From positions 1,116,001 through 1,180,000 of the forward strand of contig NZ_CP101824.1 of assembly GCF_024498195.1 (NCBI RefSeq): a stretch of 64,000 nucleotides of DNA. The letters are read 5' to 3'. The notes under the pieces were generated by a model, which made no database searches, was not told the DNA's origin, and saw only the letters and a list, made by a program, of their open reading frames with translations. This stretch comes from Halovivax cerinus (GTDB lineage Archaea; Halobacteriota; Halobacteria; Halobacteriales; Natrialbaceae). The position numbers were made by a program, and so were the translations under genes. Position 1 is the first letter of the stretch; each line of letters starts with the position of its first letter. Shown here piece after piece: positions 47,903-56,549 of the stretch.

Positions 47903-49965
47903 GCTCCCACCTCCATGACGATCGTGCCGTACTCGTCGACGGTCGCACACCAGTCGGGACGGACGACCACCGTGCTCTCTGCCCCCTCGACGATCGCGGG
48001 TCCGTCGAGTTCGTCCCCCGCGACGAGTCCCTGGCGGTCGTACACCGGCGTCTCGCGGGTCGTCCCGCCGAAGACGACCGACCGCGTCTCACGAATCGGG
48101 TCTCCCTCGTTCGCACCGGGGCCATCGGCCGCCGAGAGCGCCGGCGGTTCGACGACGGCCCGGGCGCGCGCCCGGACGGTGACCAGTTCGACGGGTTCGT
48201 CGGGCGACGCGTGGCCGTACCGTCGCTCGTGGGCCGCGTGGAACGCCTCGACGGCGGTGGCGAGCGTCTCGCCCGTGACGGGTTCGTCGGGCAGGTCGAC
48301 CGTGAGGTCGAACGTCTGGCCGACGTAGCGCAGGTCGAGCGATCGGTCGACGAGGATCCGATCGGTTGTGCCAAGCTGCGCTCGTCCCTCGGCCTCGAAG
48401 TCGGCGAGGGCGTCCTCGATCGCCCCCGGGTCGACGTCCGCGAGCGGGCGGACCATCGACGCGCTCCGCTCGACGAGCCGATCGCTGACGAGCAGCCCGA
48501 GCGCGGAGAGTACGCCCGCCGTCCGGGGAACGAGCACCCGCGGAACCGACAGCGACTCGGCGAGCGCCGCCGCGTGGGCCGGCCCAGCGCCGCCGTAGGC
48601 GACCAGTCCGAAGTCGCGTGGATCGTGCCCCGCTTCGACGGTCACGACGCGTAGCGCCCGCTCCATGGTGGCGTTCGCGACGTCGAGGATGCCCTCGGCT
48701 GCCTCGTCGATCGAGAGACCGAGCGGCTCGGCGACGTGTTCGGCCACCGCGGCTTCGACGGCGTCGCGGTCGACGCCACCGTGCCCCTCGCCGTCCTCCC
48801 GACCATCGTCCAGAAAGCGCGAGGGGTCGAGCCGCCCGCACAGGACTTGCGCGTCCGTCACGGTCGGTTTCGAACCGCCGCGACCGTAGCAGACCGGGCC
48901 CGGCGCTGCGCCGGCCGAGCGGGGGCCGACGCGGAGGGCACCGCCGTCGTCGACCCACGCGATCGACCCGCCGCCCGCCCCGATGGTGTGAACGTCGACC
49001 GACGGCACGGCGACGGGGTACGCGCCGATCTCCAGGCCGGTGTCGACGGCGGGCTCGCCGTCCCGTACCAGTGAGACGTCACAGGAGGTCCCGCCCATGT
49101 CCATCGTGATGACGTCGGCCTGGCCGCGGAGATCGGCGACGTGGGCCGCGCCCTGCACGCCTGCGGCCGGCCCCGAGAGCAGGGTATCGACCGGGCGGGT
49201 TCGGGCGCGGTCGGCACCGATCGTTCCGCCGTTCGACTGCATGATCCGCAGCGCCGGTTCGATGCCCCGGTCGCCGACGGCCCCTTCCAGTCGCCCGACG
49301 TAGGCGTCCATGACGGGTTTGAGTGCCGCGTTGAGCGCCGTGACGAGCGTTCGTTCGTACTCCCTGATCTCCGGGCGAACGTCGCTCGACAGCGAGAGGG
49401 AGACGCCCCCCAGTTCGTCGTCGAGAATCTCCCCGACCCGGCGCTCGTGTGCGTCGTTCTCGAACGAGAAGAGTAGCGAGACCGCGACGCTCTCGATCTC
49501 GTCCGGGAACTCGTCGGCGATCGCGCGAACGGACGCCTCGTCGAGCGGCGTCCGCACCCGACCGCGCTCGTCGAGGCGCTCGGTCACTTCGAAGCGGCGG
49601 CGTCGGGGGACGACCGGCTCGGGTTTCGTTTCGGTGTAGTCGTAGATGTCTGGGCGGTCCTGTCGCCCGATCGAGAGCGCGTCGCGAAAGCCCTCGGTCG
49701 TTACCAGCGCGACGTCCGCCCAGTCGCGTTCGAGGACGGCGTTCGTCGCTACGGTCGTCCCGTGGGCCAGATCGGCGACGTCCTCGAAGGCGTAGCCGCC
49801 CGCCACACGACTCAGTTCGAGCCCCTCGACGACGCCCTCGTCCGGCGCGTCGGGCGTCGACGGGGTTTTCGTGACGGTGAGTTCGCCGTCGCGGACCGCC
49901 ACCACGTCGGTGAACGTCCCGCCGACGTCGACGCCAACCCGGACCCCCGTCGATGAATCCCTCAT
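47899..49965 (-). CDS. hyuA: Hydantoinase/oxoprolinase family protein (HyuA-like), second copy
   Basis: A 688-residue subunit. Phosphate-binding motifs are 'VGVDVGGTFTDVVAV' at the N-terminus, 'HGTTVATNAVLE' (about 70-81) and 'MDMGGTSCDVSLV' (about 299-311). The ATG at 49965 is preceded closely by 'ggagg', one of the few good ribosome binding sites in the window, and by a TATA-like 'gttatgg' about 25 bases before. The frame upstream runs through a tandem repeat and is not used. It follows the sulfatase gene by 214 bases on the same strand and is coupled to hyuB. Confidence 0.94.
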   Translation of the reverse strand: MRDSSTGVRVGVDVGGTFTDVVAVRDGELTVTKTPSTPDAPDEGVVEGLELSRVAGGYAFEDVADLAHGTTVATNAVLERDWADVALVTTEGFRDALSIGRQDRPDIYDYTETKPEPVVPRRRRFEVTERLDERGRVRTPLDEASVRAIADEFPDEIESVAVSLLFSFENDAHERRVGEILDDELGGVSLSLSSDVRPEIREYERTLVTALNAALKPVMDAYVGRLEGAVGDRGIEPALRIMQSNGGTIGADRARTRPVDTLLSGPAAGVQGAAHVADLRGQADVITMDMGGTSCDVSLVRDGEPAVDTGLEIGAYPVAVPSVDVHTIGAGGGSIAWVDDGGALRVGPRSAGAAPGPVCYGRGGSKPTVTDAQVLCGRLDPSRFLDDGREDGEGHGGVDRDAVEAAVAEHVAEPLGLSIDEAAEGILDVANATMERALRVVTVEAGHDPRDFGLVAYGGAGPAHAAALAESLSVPRVLVPRTAGVLSALGLLVSDRLVERSASMVRPLADVDPGAIEDALADFEAEGRAQLGTTDRILVDRSLDLRYVGQTFDLTVDLPDEPVTGETLATAVEAFHAAHERRYGHASPDEPVELVTVRARARAVVEPPALSAADGPGANEGDPIRETRSVVFGGTTRETPVYDRQGLVAGDELDGPAIVEGAESTVVVRPDWCATVDEYGTIVMEVGA

Positions 49966-50041
49966 GGGCCTCCTTGCAGCGACCGATCCATAACGGTTGG
50001 CGAGGCGGCAGGCGTGGCTCGACGGCAGCTCGGACCGCCCC

Positions 50042-50140
50042 GGGAACGGGGTCGTCGCACGAATCGCTCCGAGAACGGGGCCGTCGCACGAATCGATCCG
50101 AGAACGGGGCCGTCGCACGAATCGATCCGAGAACGTGCCG
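50042..50140. repeat. 29-bp tandem repeat, about 3.4 copies
   Basis: Copies at 50042-50070, 50071-50099 and 50100-50128, with a partial fourth to 50140. Copies two and three are identical; copy one differs at three positions. The unit begins GAGAACGGGGCCGTCGCACG and ends AATCGATCC. There are no spacers, so it is a simple tandem array rather than CRISPR. It sits between the sulfatase 3' end and the hyuA promoter. Confidence 0.8.
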
Positions 50141-50179
50141 CTCGGCGGAACCGCCCCGGCCGGCGGTCCGTCCGAACCG

Positions 50180-51649
50180 CTACGAGACCGTCTTCGGCAC
50201 CCACTTGTGGTATGGGTCGTCGGTCGCGTTCATCCAGGCGACGAGCCGGTCGGCCAGATCGTGGCGGACGTCGGCGTAGTCCGGGTGGTCGATCAGGTTC
50301 TGGAGCTGGGCCGGATCGGCCTCGCGGTCGTACAGTTCGTTCACGTCGGGGCCGTTGTAGACGAACGTGTACCGGTCCGTGCGGACCAGCCGCTGGGTGT
50401 AGAGGCCGAACTCCTCGCCCGAGTACTGGCCGAAGGTGGAATCGGGCCAGGCGTGGGGTCGCCGGCCGGCGAGCAGTGGGACGAGACTCCGGGCGTGGAA
50501 CGAGTCGGGGACCGGGACGTCGGCGAGTTCACAGAACGTCGCGGCGAGGTCGTGGAGGTGGACAGGCGCCTCGCAGGTCGTCCCCGGCTCGACCTCGCCG
50601 GGCCACCGAACCTGCAGTGGGATCCGGTAGGTGTCGTCGTACATAAGCGGGCCCTTGTTGAACTGACGGTGGCCGCCGACGAAGTCGCCGTGGTCCGACG
50701 CGTGGACGACGACCGTCTCGTCGGCGAGTCCGACCTCGTCTAGCGCGTCTACGACGCGTCCCAGCTCGTCGTCGATGAGCGAGACGAACCCCCAGTACGT
50801 CGCGAGTACCTCCGTCCAGGTCTCTCGGTCGAAGCCCGCGACGCCGCGGTAGCCGAGGAACTGCTGGTGCGCGCGGGGTTTCCCGTCGAACGTTTCCGCG
50901 TAGCTCGCCGGTAGATCGACGTCGTCGGGGTCGTACATCGAGGCGTAGGGCTCCGGGATCACGTAGGGGTGGTGCGGGCCGTAGAAATCCGCGCGGTGGA
51001 AGAACGGGCGGTCGGTGTCAGCGCCGCCGTCTCCGGACCGGTCGACGTCGCCCTCAGCGTGGGCTTCGATCGCCTCGATCGTCCGGTCGGCGATGAAGTG
51101 CGCCCGCGTCGCCTCGACGGGGACTGGCGTCGTCGCCGCGACGAGCGTGCCGTCCGTACCGGCGGTGTAGATCGCGTCCGAGAACTCGATCTCGCCGGGC
51201 GGGAGGCCGCGTTCCTCGCGGTAGCGCGCGAAGGCGTCGTCCAGCGCGTCGTCGTGGTGGTCGTCGCTGCCGCCGCGGTAGGAGAAGCCGAATTTCGCGG
51301 GCGTCGCCTCGTGCCCGACGTGCCACTTCCCGGTGTAGGTGAGTTCGTAGCCCGCCTCGGCGAGGCGCTGGGAGAACGTCGGGATCTCGGGGTCCAGGTT
51401 CGACCGGATCGCGTCGGCCTCGTGGTGGTTGTTCAGCATGCCGTGGCCGTGGGGAAACTGGCCGGTGAGCAGTGAGGCCCGCGCGCTCGTACAGATGCTC
51501 GTCGGTGTCGTCGCGTTCGTAAACCGCACTCCCTCGGCGGCGAGGCGGTCCATCGCGGGCGTCTCGACGGGCGGTCCTTCGGGCGCGGAGACGTCGTAGC
51601 GTTCCTGGTCGGTGAGCGCGAGCAGGACGTTCGGCGGCGTGTCGGCCAT
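50180..51649 (-). CDS. Sulfatase with a CTSAR formylglycine motif
   Basis: A 489-residue sulfatase-family hydrolase. Metal site: 'NVLLALTDQERYD' (first Asp) and 'VVHASDHGDFVGGH' (Asp-His). The nucleophile motif is 'SICTSARASLLTG', a CxxAR form of the type I sulfatase signature, with Cys available for formylglycine formation and the essential Arg present. Lys in 'TGKWHVG' and His in 'GPHHPY' complete the site. It has no signal peptide, so it is probably cytoplasmic. It is the first gene of a codirectional set with hyuA and hyuB, perhaps handling a sulfated or phosphonated amide. A formylglycine-generating enzyme is not encoded in this window. Confidence 0.91.
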   Translation of the reverse strand: MADTPPNVLLALTDQERYDVSAPEGPPVETPAMDRLAAEGVRFTNATTPTSICTSARASLLTGQFPHGHGMLNNHHEADAIRSNLDPEIPTFSQRLAEAGYELTYTGKWHVGHEATPAKFGFSYRGGSDDHHDDALDDAFARYREERGLPPGEIEFSDAIYTAGTDGTLVAATTPVPVEATRAHFIADRTIEAIEAHAEGDVDRSGDGGADTDRPFFHRADFYGPHHPYVIPEPYASMYDPDDVDLPASYAETFDGKPRAHQQFLGYRGVAGFDRETWTEVLATYWGFVSLIDDELGRVVDALDEVGLADETVVVHASDHGDFVGGHRQFNKGPLMYDDTYRIPLQVRWPGEVEPGTTCEAPVHLHDLAATFCELADVPVPDSFHARSLVPLLAGRRPHAWPDSTFGQYSGEEFGLYTQRLVRTDRYTFVYNGPDVNELYDREADPAQLQNLIDHPDYADVRHDLADRLVAWMNATDDPYHKWVPKTVS

Positions 51650-51896
51650 CGGGCGGCGTACACCGACGGTGGTGATAATGGTGGGGTAGCCTCGAATCGT
51701 GGATCTTCCCCGGTCCCGGTCACCACCCGGATACGCCGGCGGTCGTCGCGGCGGTTCCCCCGTTGCCGGCCCGGCGCCATCGGCCGGGCGATCTCTCGGA
51801 GGAATTAGGTGGTTTCCGTGCGAGAGAGCGACTAAAATGCGTGTCCCAGTACAGCCGTCGACTGACCGTCGATGGCGGACGAGGTGGAGGTAAGCC

Positions 51897-52106
51897 GTGA
51901 CCACTGCCTACTGTGCGGTCTGTGGCTGGTCCCGTGAAACGGGGCCGGAGACGACCCGATCCGACCTGAACCGGGCGATGATCGACCACCACGTCGAGAC
52001 GGGTCACACCCCGATCGAGACGGACGAGGAGCGTCCGGTGAGCGACGAGGCAGCTGGCGCCGACGAGCCGGACGTCGAGTGGACGCCGGTCGAGCGGGAT
52101 TTCTGA
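51897..52106 (+). CDS. Small zinc-finger-like haloarchaeal protein
   Basis: A 69-residue protein with a GTG start. 'YCAVCGWSRE' followed by 'MIDHHVETGHTP' gives a Cys2-His2/His3 arrangement that could bind zinc, like small C2H2-type haloarchaeal proteins. The C-terminus is acidic ('ERPVSDEAAGADEPDVEWTP'). No named family is recognised. It converges on hisS. Confidence 0.68.
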   Translation: MTTAYCAVCGWSRETGPETTRSDLNRAMIDHHVETGHTPIETDEERPVSDEAAGADEPDVEWTPVERDF

Positions 52107-52166
52107 TCGAACCGCGCTTTCGGCCGTCGAACGGTGGGTACGCGGTTCGCCGACTGCGACCGCCGG

Positions 52167-53465
52167 TCACTCGAAGTCGCCGATCGTGGGTCGATCGCGG
52201 TCGCCAGGGAAGTCCTCGACGGGCGCCGTGACCTGGTCGCCGCTGGCCATGTCCTTAACTGTCACTTCGTCGTTCGCCAGGTCCTGCTCGCCGACGATGA
52301 CGACCGTCTCGGCGTTGATCGAGTCGGCGTAGTTCATCTGTGCGCCGAACGAGCGTCCGGCGACGTCGGACTCCACGACGTGTCCCCGTTCGCGGAGGTC
52401 GCGGGCGATCCGGGCGGCCGTGGGATGGGTGTCGCCGACCTGCAGGACGTAGTAGTCGGTCGCGAGCGCCTCCTCGGGCCAGACACCGGCGCGCTGACAG
52501 AGCAGCGAGAGGGTGGCGTAGCCGGGGGCGACGCCGACCGCGGGCGTGGGTTGGCCGCCGTAGGACTCGATGAGGTCGTCGTAGCGCCCGCCGCCGAAGA
52601 TCGACCGGGAGACCTCGCCCGTCGAGTCGAAGCACTCGAAGACGACGCCGGTGTAGTAGTCGAGCCCGCGCGCGGTGTCCAGCGAGACGGTGCAGTACTC
52701 GCGCACACCGAAGTCCTCGGCGGCCTCGAGGACCGCCTGGAGGTTGTCGACGGCCCCGGTGACGCCCTCGGTGTCGGCGTATTCGACGACGGCATCCAGG
52801 TCGTTGCTCGCGATCAGGTCCGCGAACTCCGCGGCCTGGCCGTCCGATAGCCCCGCGTCGACGAGACGATCGAGGTACTCGGCCCGGTCGACCTTGTCGG
52901 ACTTGTCGACCGCGCGGATGGCGTCGCGAACGTCGACATCGGCGTCGTAGCTCTCGAGAAGTCCGCCGAGAATGTCGCGGTGGGAGACCCGAAAGTCGAA
53001 GTGCTCGCCGGTCAGTCCCAACCCGGTTAGCGCGTCGGCCGCCCAGGCCAGGATCTCGGCGTCGGCCTCGGGTTCGCTGGAGCCGAAGATGTCGACGTTG
53101 GTCTGGTAGAACTCGCGCTGGCGGCCCTGCTGAACCTGTTCGTAGCGCCAGAAGGGGCGCGTCGAGAACCACTTGATGGGCTTCGAGAGGGCCTGCTGCT
53201 TGGCGACGACCAGTCGCGCGACGGTCGGCGTGAGTTCTGGCACCATCGTGACGTGCCGGCCGCCCTGGTCCTCGAAGGCGTACAGTTCCTCGACGATGTC
53301 GTCGCCACTCTTGTCAGTCCAGATCTCCGCGCGTTCGAGCGAGGGCGTCCCGATCTCGCGAAAGCCGTAGCGCCGGGCGGTCGTCTCGAGCGTGTCGATG
53401 GCCTCCCGGCGGGCCCCCATCTCCTCCGGATAGAAGTCCCGGAAACCCTTGATGCGGTCGTACAT
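52167..53465 (-). CDS. hisS: Histidyl-tRNA synthetase
   Basis: A 432-residue class II synthetase. Motif 1 region 'GFREIGTPSLERAEIW', motif 2 'TRPFWRYEQVQQGRQREFYQ' and motif 3 'GGGRYDDLIESYGG' are visible, with the histidine-binding 'ARGLDYYTGVVFE' between them. A C-terminal anticodon-binding domain starts at about residue 340. The ATG at 53465 gives 'MYDRIKGFRDFYPEE', the conserved start. It has no operon partner. Confidence 0.96.
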   Translation of the reverse strand: MYDRIKGFRDFYPEEMGARREAIDTLETTARRYGFREIGTPSLERAEIWTDKSGDDIVEELYAFEDQGGRHVTMVPELTPTVARLVVAKQQALSKPIKWFSTRPFWRYEQVQQGRQREFYQTNVDIFGSSEPEADAEILAWAADALTGLGLTGEHFDFRVSHRDILGGLLESYDADVDVRDAIRAVDKSDKVDRAEYLDRLVDAGLSDGQAAEFADLIASNDLDAVVEYADTEGVTGAVDNLQAVLEAAEDFGVREYCTVSLDTARGLDYYTGVVFECFDSTGEVSRSIFGGGRYDDLIESYGGQPTPAVGVAPGYATLSLLCQRAGVWPEEALATDYYVLQVGDTHPTAARIARDLRERGHVVESDVAGRSFGAQMNYADSINAETVVIVGEQDLANDEVTVKDMASGDQVTAPVEDFPGDRDRPTIGDFE

Positions 53466-53697
53466 AGCGGCCCGTTCGCGCGGGGCGTACTTTGATGTGT
53501 TCACTTTGGAGTGACCAACGGGTGGCACCGTCGTTCGTGGTGGTGCTCTCTCAATACGAAACGTACCGCCACGGCGGCTTCGAACAACCAATAGTCATAC
53601 TTGATACGGTCGCCGGAACTAATTCCAGTCACCGTTCGTGGTTGGTTCGAACGAGGGGAGACTGAGCACAGCCCGGACCTTGATTTAGTCCCGGAAC

Positions 53698-54744
53698 GTG
53701 TCGGGGCCTGTGACCGCGACGGTCGAGGAGGACGACTGGGTCGCGACGCTCGCCGAGCGGTTGCCCTTCTCGCCGTTGACTGCACTCGGTTTGCTTCTCG
53801 CGGCGACGATCACCGTCCGTGTCGTCGCCGAGAACGTCTCCTCGCGGGCGATCTTCGAGAGCATCGGCCCGCTGTTCGCGGCGACCGCGGTCGTCGTGGT
53901 CGATCGCTACCTCGTCACGAGGGGCGTCACACCGCGCGACCGACTCAGCGTCTTCGCGTTCGGCCTGGGCGGGTTCCTGGCGGCCGCGCTCGTGACGGCG
54001 CTGCACCTGCTCGTCCTCAGCCTGGAGGGACTCGGCCCGCGAAATCCGTTGTACCTCACCCTGTTGTCCGGAACCGTCGGCGTCGCCGCGGGCTGCGTCG
54101 CCGGCTGGTACGAGATTCAACAACGGGCGGCCGTCCGCGAGGCCCGCCGCCAGCGCGAACGCTTAGACCAGTTCGCCTCGTTCGTCAGCCACGATCTCCG
54201 AAACCCGCTGTCGGTCGCCGACGGCCGGCTGCAGGAGGCCTTTCGGACCGGCGACGCCGAGCACCTCCGGGCCGTCGACGAGAGCCTCGATCGGATGGAC
54301 GAACTCATCGAAGAAACCCTCTCGGTCGCGCGCAGCGGCTCCGAGGTGATCGACCCCGAACCCGTCCCGCTGGTCGACCTCGCCGCGTCCGCCTGGGACG
54401 CCGTCGACACCGCCGACGCCAGCCTCGAGGTCCACGGCGATCGGACGCTCCACGTCGAGGAGGAACGTGTCCGGAGGCTCTTCGAGAACTGCTTTCGCAA
54501 CGCCGTCGAACACGGCGACGCTGATACGGTCCGCGTCGGCCCGCTGCGAACCGGCTTCTACGTCGAAGACGACGGGACGGGGATCCCCGAGGACGTGCGC
54601 GACTCGGTGTTCGAACAGGGCGTCTCGTCGAGCCAGGACGGCTCGGGGCTGGGACTCGCCATCGTTCGGGCCGTCGCCGACGCGCACGGCTGGGAGCCAC
54701 GCGTGTCAGAAAGTGAGGAGGGCGGGGCTCGCTTCGAGTTCTGA
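53698..54744 (+). CDS. Membrane-bound sensor histidine kinase
   Basis: About 348 residues with a GTG start. Four membrane helices span residues 24-135, followed by a helix ('QQRAAVREARRQRERLDQF') into the H-box 'FVSHDLRNPLSV' with His165. The ATPase domain has the N-box 'FENCFRNAVEHGD', G1 'DDGTGIPE', the F-box region and G2 'GSGLGLAIV', ending 'GGARFEF'. No response regulator or HTH is adjacent. Its last 95 bases recur as two orphan fragments at 56049-56144 and 61999-62077, which makes this the parent of a repeated gene end. Confidence 0.92.
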   Translation: MSGPVTATVEEDDWVATLAERLPFSPLTALGLLLAATITVRVVAENVSSRAIFESIGPLFAATAVVVVDRYLVTRGVTPRDRLSVFAFGLGGFLAAALVTALHLLVLSLEGLGPRNPLYLTLLSGTVGVAAGCVAGWYEIQQRAAVREARRQRERLDQFASFVSHDLRNPLSVADGRLQEAFRTGDAEHLRAVDESLDRMDELIEETLSVARSGSEVIDPEPVPLVDLAASAWDAVDTADASLEVHGDRTLHVEEERVRRLFENCFRNAVEHGDADTVRVGPLRTGFYVEDDGTGIPEDVRDSVFEQGVSSSQDGSGLGLAIVRAVADAHGWEPRVSESEEGGARFEF

Positions 54745-54757
54745 CGTGCTGGCCCAA

Positions 54758-55276
54758 TCAGATTCCGCCGTCTGCCGACTCCTCACAGCTACACCTAGAA
54801 TGCGCATCTGCGAATCCCACGACGTACGAGTGTACCACTTCGGCTAACTCGTACATTCCAATCGCCAAATCTCGACCCGGTCGGTCGATATCGTAGTATA
54901 TCCGGGCGCGGTGTTCCGACCGGAACGCGTCGATCCGGGCCGGAACGCTCGTGTTCGAGAATACGCCACGTCGTTCGATGTCCTCGAACACGTCCTCGTG
55001 TTTCCGGAAATCGGCCGACGATGCGGCCGTTTGGTCGACGAGATAGAACTGGAACGACCGTTCGATCGCATTGAACGACAGTTCCACGATACTGACGTGG
55101 TTGTTCGTGCCACGGCGTAATTGTCGGCACGTCCCCAGCATCGCACATGCTTTTCCCAGCTGGATGTCGGCATCCGTTTGCTGCCACGACAACGACTCCT
55201 GGACCGGACCGGTCTGACCGTCAGCTACCAGCGACTCGACGCGCTCGACGGCGTCGACGACGTCGTCAAGCCCCAC
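54758..55276 (-). CDS. HEPN-domain protein, probable toxin of an MNT/HEPN pair
   Basis: A 172-residue helical protein with a GTG start overlapping the nucleotidyltransferase gene by eleven bases. It has the HEPN plan of paired helices, with 'LSFNAIERSFQFYLVDQ' in the first hairpin and 'RSEHRARIYYD' (residues 119-129) at the place of the RX4-6HXY ribonuclease motif. The motif His appears to be replaced (Arg125), while the Arg and the Tyr residues that partner nucleotidyltransferases adenylate remain. It may therefore be catalytically weak or use a shifted His122. It ends only 13 bases from the kinase stop, tail to tail. Confidence 0.8.
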   Translation of the reverse strand: MGLDDVVDAVERVESLVADGQTGPVQESLSWQQTDADIQLGKACAMLGTCRQLRRGTNNHVSIVELSFNAIERSFQFYLVDQTAASSADFRKHEDVFEDIERRGVFSNTSVPARIDAFRSEHRARIYYDIDRPGRDLAIGMYELAEVVHSYVVGFADAHSRCSCEESADGGI

Positions 55277-55955
55277 GCGACACCACCTCCGCTTTCACCC
55301 CGTCGAGAGCCGGGGCGTCGTGGAGTGTGATCCCATCCACGAGCACGTCACGGATGCGATCGTGTCTCGCGGCTCCGTCGCGCGTCTCGACGACGATGTG
55401 TGGCTGGTACCGATCACCGCCGAATCGCTCTGTGGCAATCTCCTCCTCGATTCCGTGTGCCGCTCGCTGTGCGGCCATTCGGCCGTCCTCGACGACGACG
55501 AAGACGTCGATGTCGCTCGCTCGATCGGCGCTCCCACGTGCGACACTCCCGAACAGCACGATTGCGGCGTCATCACCGACGCGGTCGAGGAGCCGCTGGC
55601 GTATCGCTCGCACCGGATCGTGGTACTCGGATTGTGGGATCGTGGTCACTGGATCGTCGCTTCGAACCAGCTTTTCCGGATCGATCCGCACGGCGTTCGA
55701 TCGCCCATCGCGGTCGACGTGTACGGCGCCGAGGCCTTCGAGAGAACGTACGGCGGCGTTGACGTTCGACATCCCTTTCCCGGTGAGCCTGTGGAGCTCG
55801 CGATTCGAGAAGGCGGAGTCGGGGTTACTCGCGAGCACGTGCAGGATCTCGGTCGTTGCACTGTGTCGAAACGCCTCTCGGTCTCCGAGCGGGAGCGGAA
55901 GACAGATGCGGGTCCCGTGGCCGTCACCTGAAGAATGAACCGTATTTCCGTCCAT
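55266..55955 (-). CDS. Nucleotidyltransferase with N-terminal winged helix, probable antitoxin
   Basis: A 229-residue protein in two parts. Residues about 28-96 form a winged helix ('SATTEILHVLASNPDSAFSN' through 'VRSLEGLGAVHVDRDG'). Residues about 112-205 are a minimal nucleotidyltransferase: 'FGSVARGSADRASDIDVFVV' fits GSx10DxD with Gly136, Ser137, Asp148 and Asp150. MntA-type proteins of this fold neutralise HEPN ribonucleases by adding AMP to them. The HTH fusion means the antitoxin can also bind DNA, so it probably represses its own operon at the inverted repeat upstream. It is the first gene of the pair. Confidence 0.88.
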   Translation of the reverse strand: MDGNTVHSSGDGHGTRICLPLPLGDREAFRHSATTEILHVLASNPDSAFSNRELHRLTGKGMSNVNAAVRSLEGLGAVHVDRDGRSNAVRIDPEKLVRSDDPVTTIPQSEYHDPVRAIRQRLLDRVGDDAAIVLFGSVARGSADRASDIDVFVVVEDGRMAAQRAAHGIEEEIATERFGGDRYQPHIVVETRDGAARHDRIRDVLVDGITLHDAPALDGVKAEVVSRGA

Positions 55956-55972
55956 GAACGGTTTTACGGTTC
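55956..55972. promoter_or_regulatory. Inverted repeat before the HTH-nucleotidyltransferase gene (candidate operator)
   Basis: GAACCGT-aaa-ACCGTTC (minus strand) has seven-base arms with one mismatch and abuts the ATG at 55955. A TATA-like 'catattg' follows at 55973-55979. A related half-site 'gaaccgta' lies within the gene at 55938-55945. The encoded winged helix is the likely ligand, which is inferred. Confidence 0.45.
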
Positions 55973-56048
55973 AATATGTCTTAACTATTCCGCCACGAGC
56001 ATCGTAGTCGGATCCCGGACGGTGGTCGAACCAAGGAACACGTTGCGG

Positions 56049-56144
56049 GTGAACCTCGCCATCGTTCGGGCCGTCGCCGACGCGCACGGCTGGGATCCGA
56101 CCGTGACCGAGAGTGAGGCGGGCGGGGCGCGATTCGAGTTCTGA
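56049..56144 (+). pseudogene. Orphan 3' end of a histidine kinase gene (copy B)
   Basis: The frame reads 'LAIVRAVADAHGWDP' and ends 'EAGGARFEF' at a TGA, the G2 box and last residues of a kinase. It is identical to the intact kinase over 41 bases (54655-54695 against 56055-56095) and similar to the stop codon. No other part of a kinase precedes it. It lies exactly 1400 bases from the matching segment of the intact gene. Confidence 0.88.
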
Positions 56145-56514
56145 GTGGGAGGGACGAATATCGGTCCCGGCACAAAATAGGCGTGAGGGCCTCACACCCG
56201 TCGGTAGTCCCCCCGGACCGCGTCCGTACGACGTCCCCGGACCGACGTCCGACGGGGTTCGACGTCGACCGCCGAAGACTCTCTGAGTGACCCCCGAAAG
56301 CCCTGCTGGCCGTCGTCGAAACGGTACGGCTTCGGACGCTTCGGACTGTTCGTGCAGGTCGAAACCGTATCGACGTGTCGACCGCCAGTCCGAATTCGCG
56401 CGTTCGCGACATCGGTTTGTCGACCGGCGACGTCGTCCACACCGGCCCAGAATCTACGTTTAAATCTGACATATGATTCGTAGAACACCTCGAAGTGTCT
56501 CTTACCGGGCAAAA
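56145..56514. other. Intergenic region without recognisable genes
   Basis: Between the kinase remnant and the second livK promoter. The minus strand has two overlapping open frames of 106 and 181 codons, but both are basic and Arg-rich and match nothing recognised; they are probably non-coding or decayed. Confidence 0.45.
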
Positions 56515-56531
56515 ATACTTTATCACGTGAT
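56515..56531 (+). promoter_or_regulatory. Promoter and palindrome of the second livK
   Basis: TATA-like 'atacttta' (56515-56522) lies 28-35 bases before the ATG at 56550. It is directly followed by the perfect ten-base palindrome ATCACGTGAT (56522-56531), a candidate operator overlapping the end of the box. An ATCACGTG also lies upstream of the first livH (4241-4248). Confidence 0.5.
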
Positions 56532-56549
56532 GTTCATAAACTGATTGGT

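Noticed and set aside
50042-50140. CRISPR array
   Set aside because: The 29-bp units abut with no spacers, and no cas genes are present. It is a plain tandem repeat.
55935-56144. A 69-residue protein ending in the kinase motif
   Set aside because: Only the last 31 residues have meaning, and they are the truncated end of an ATPase domain with no catalytic boxes. It is treated as a remnant.
56192-56512. Minus-strand frame of 106 codons upstream of the second livK
   Set aside because: Basic, Arg-rich and without motifs, unlike the acidic proteins of this organism. A decayed gene cannot be excluded.
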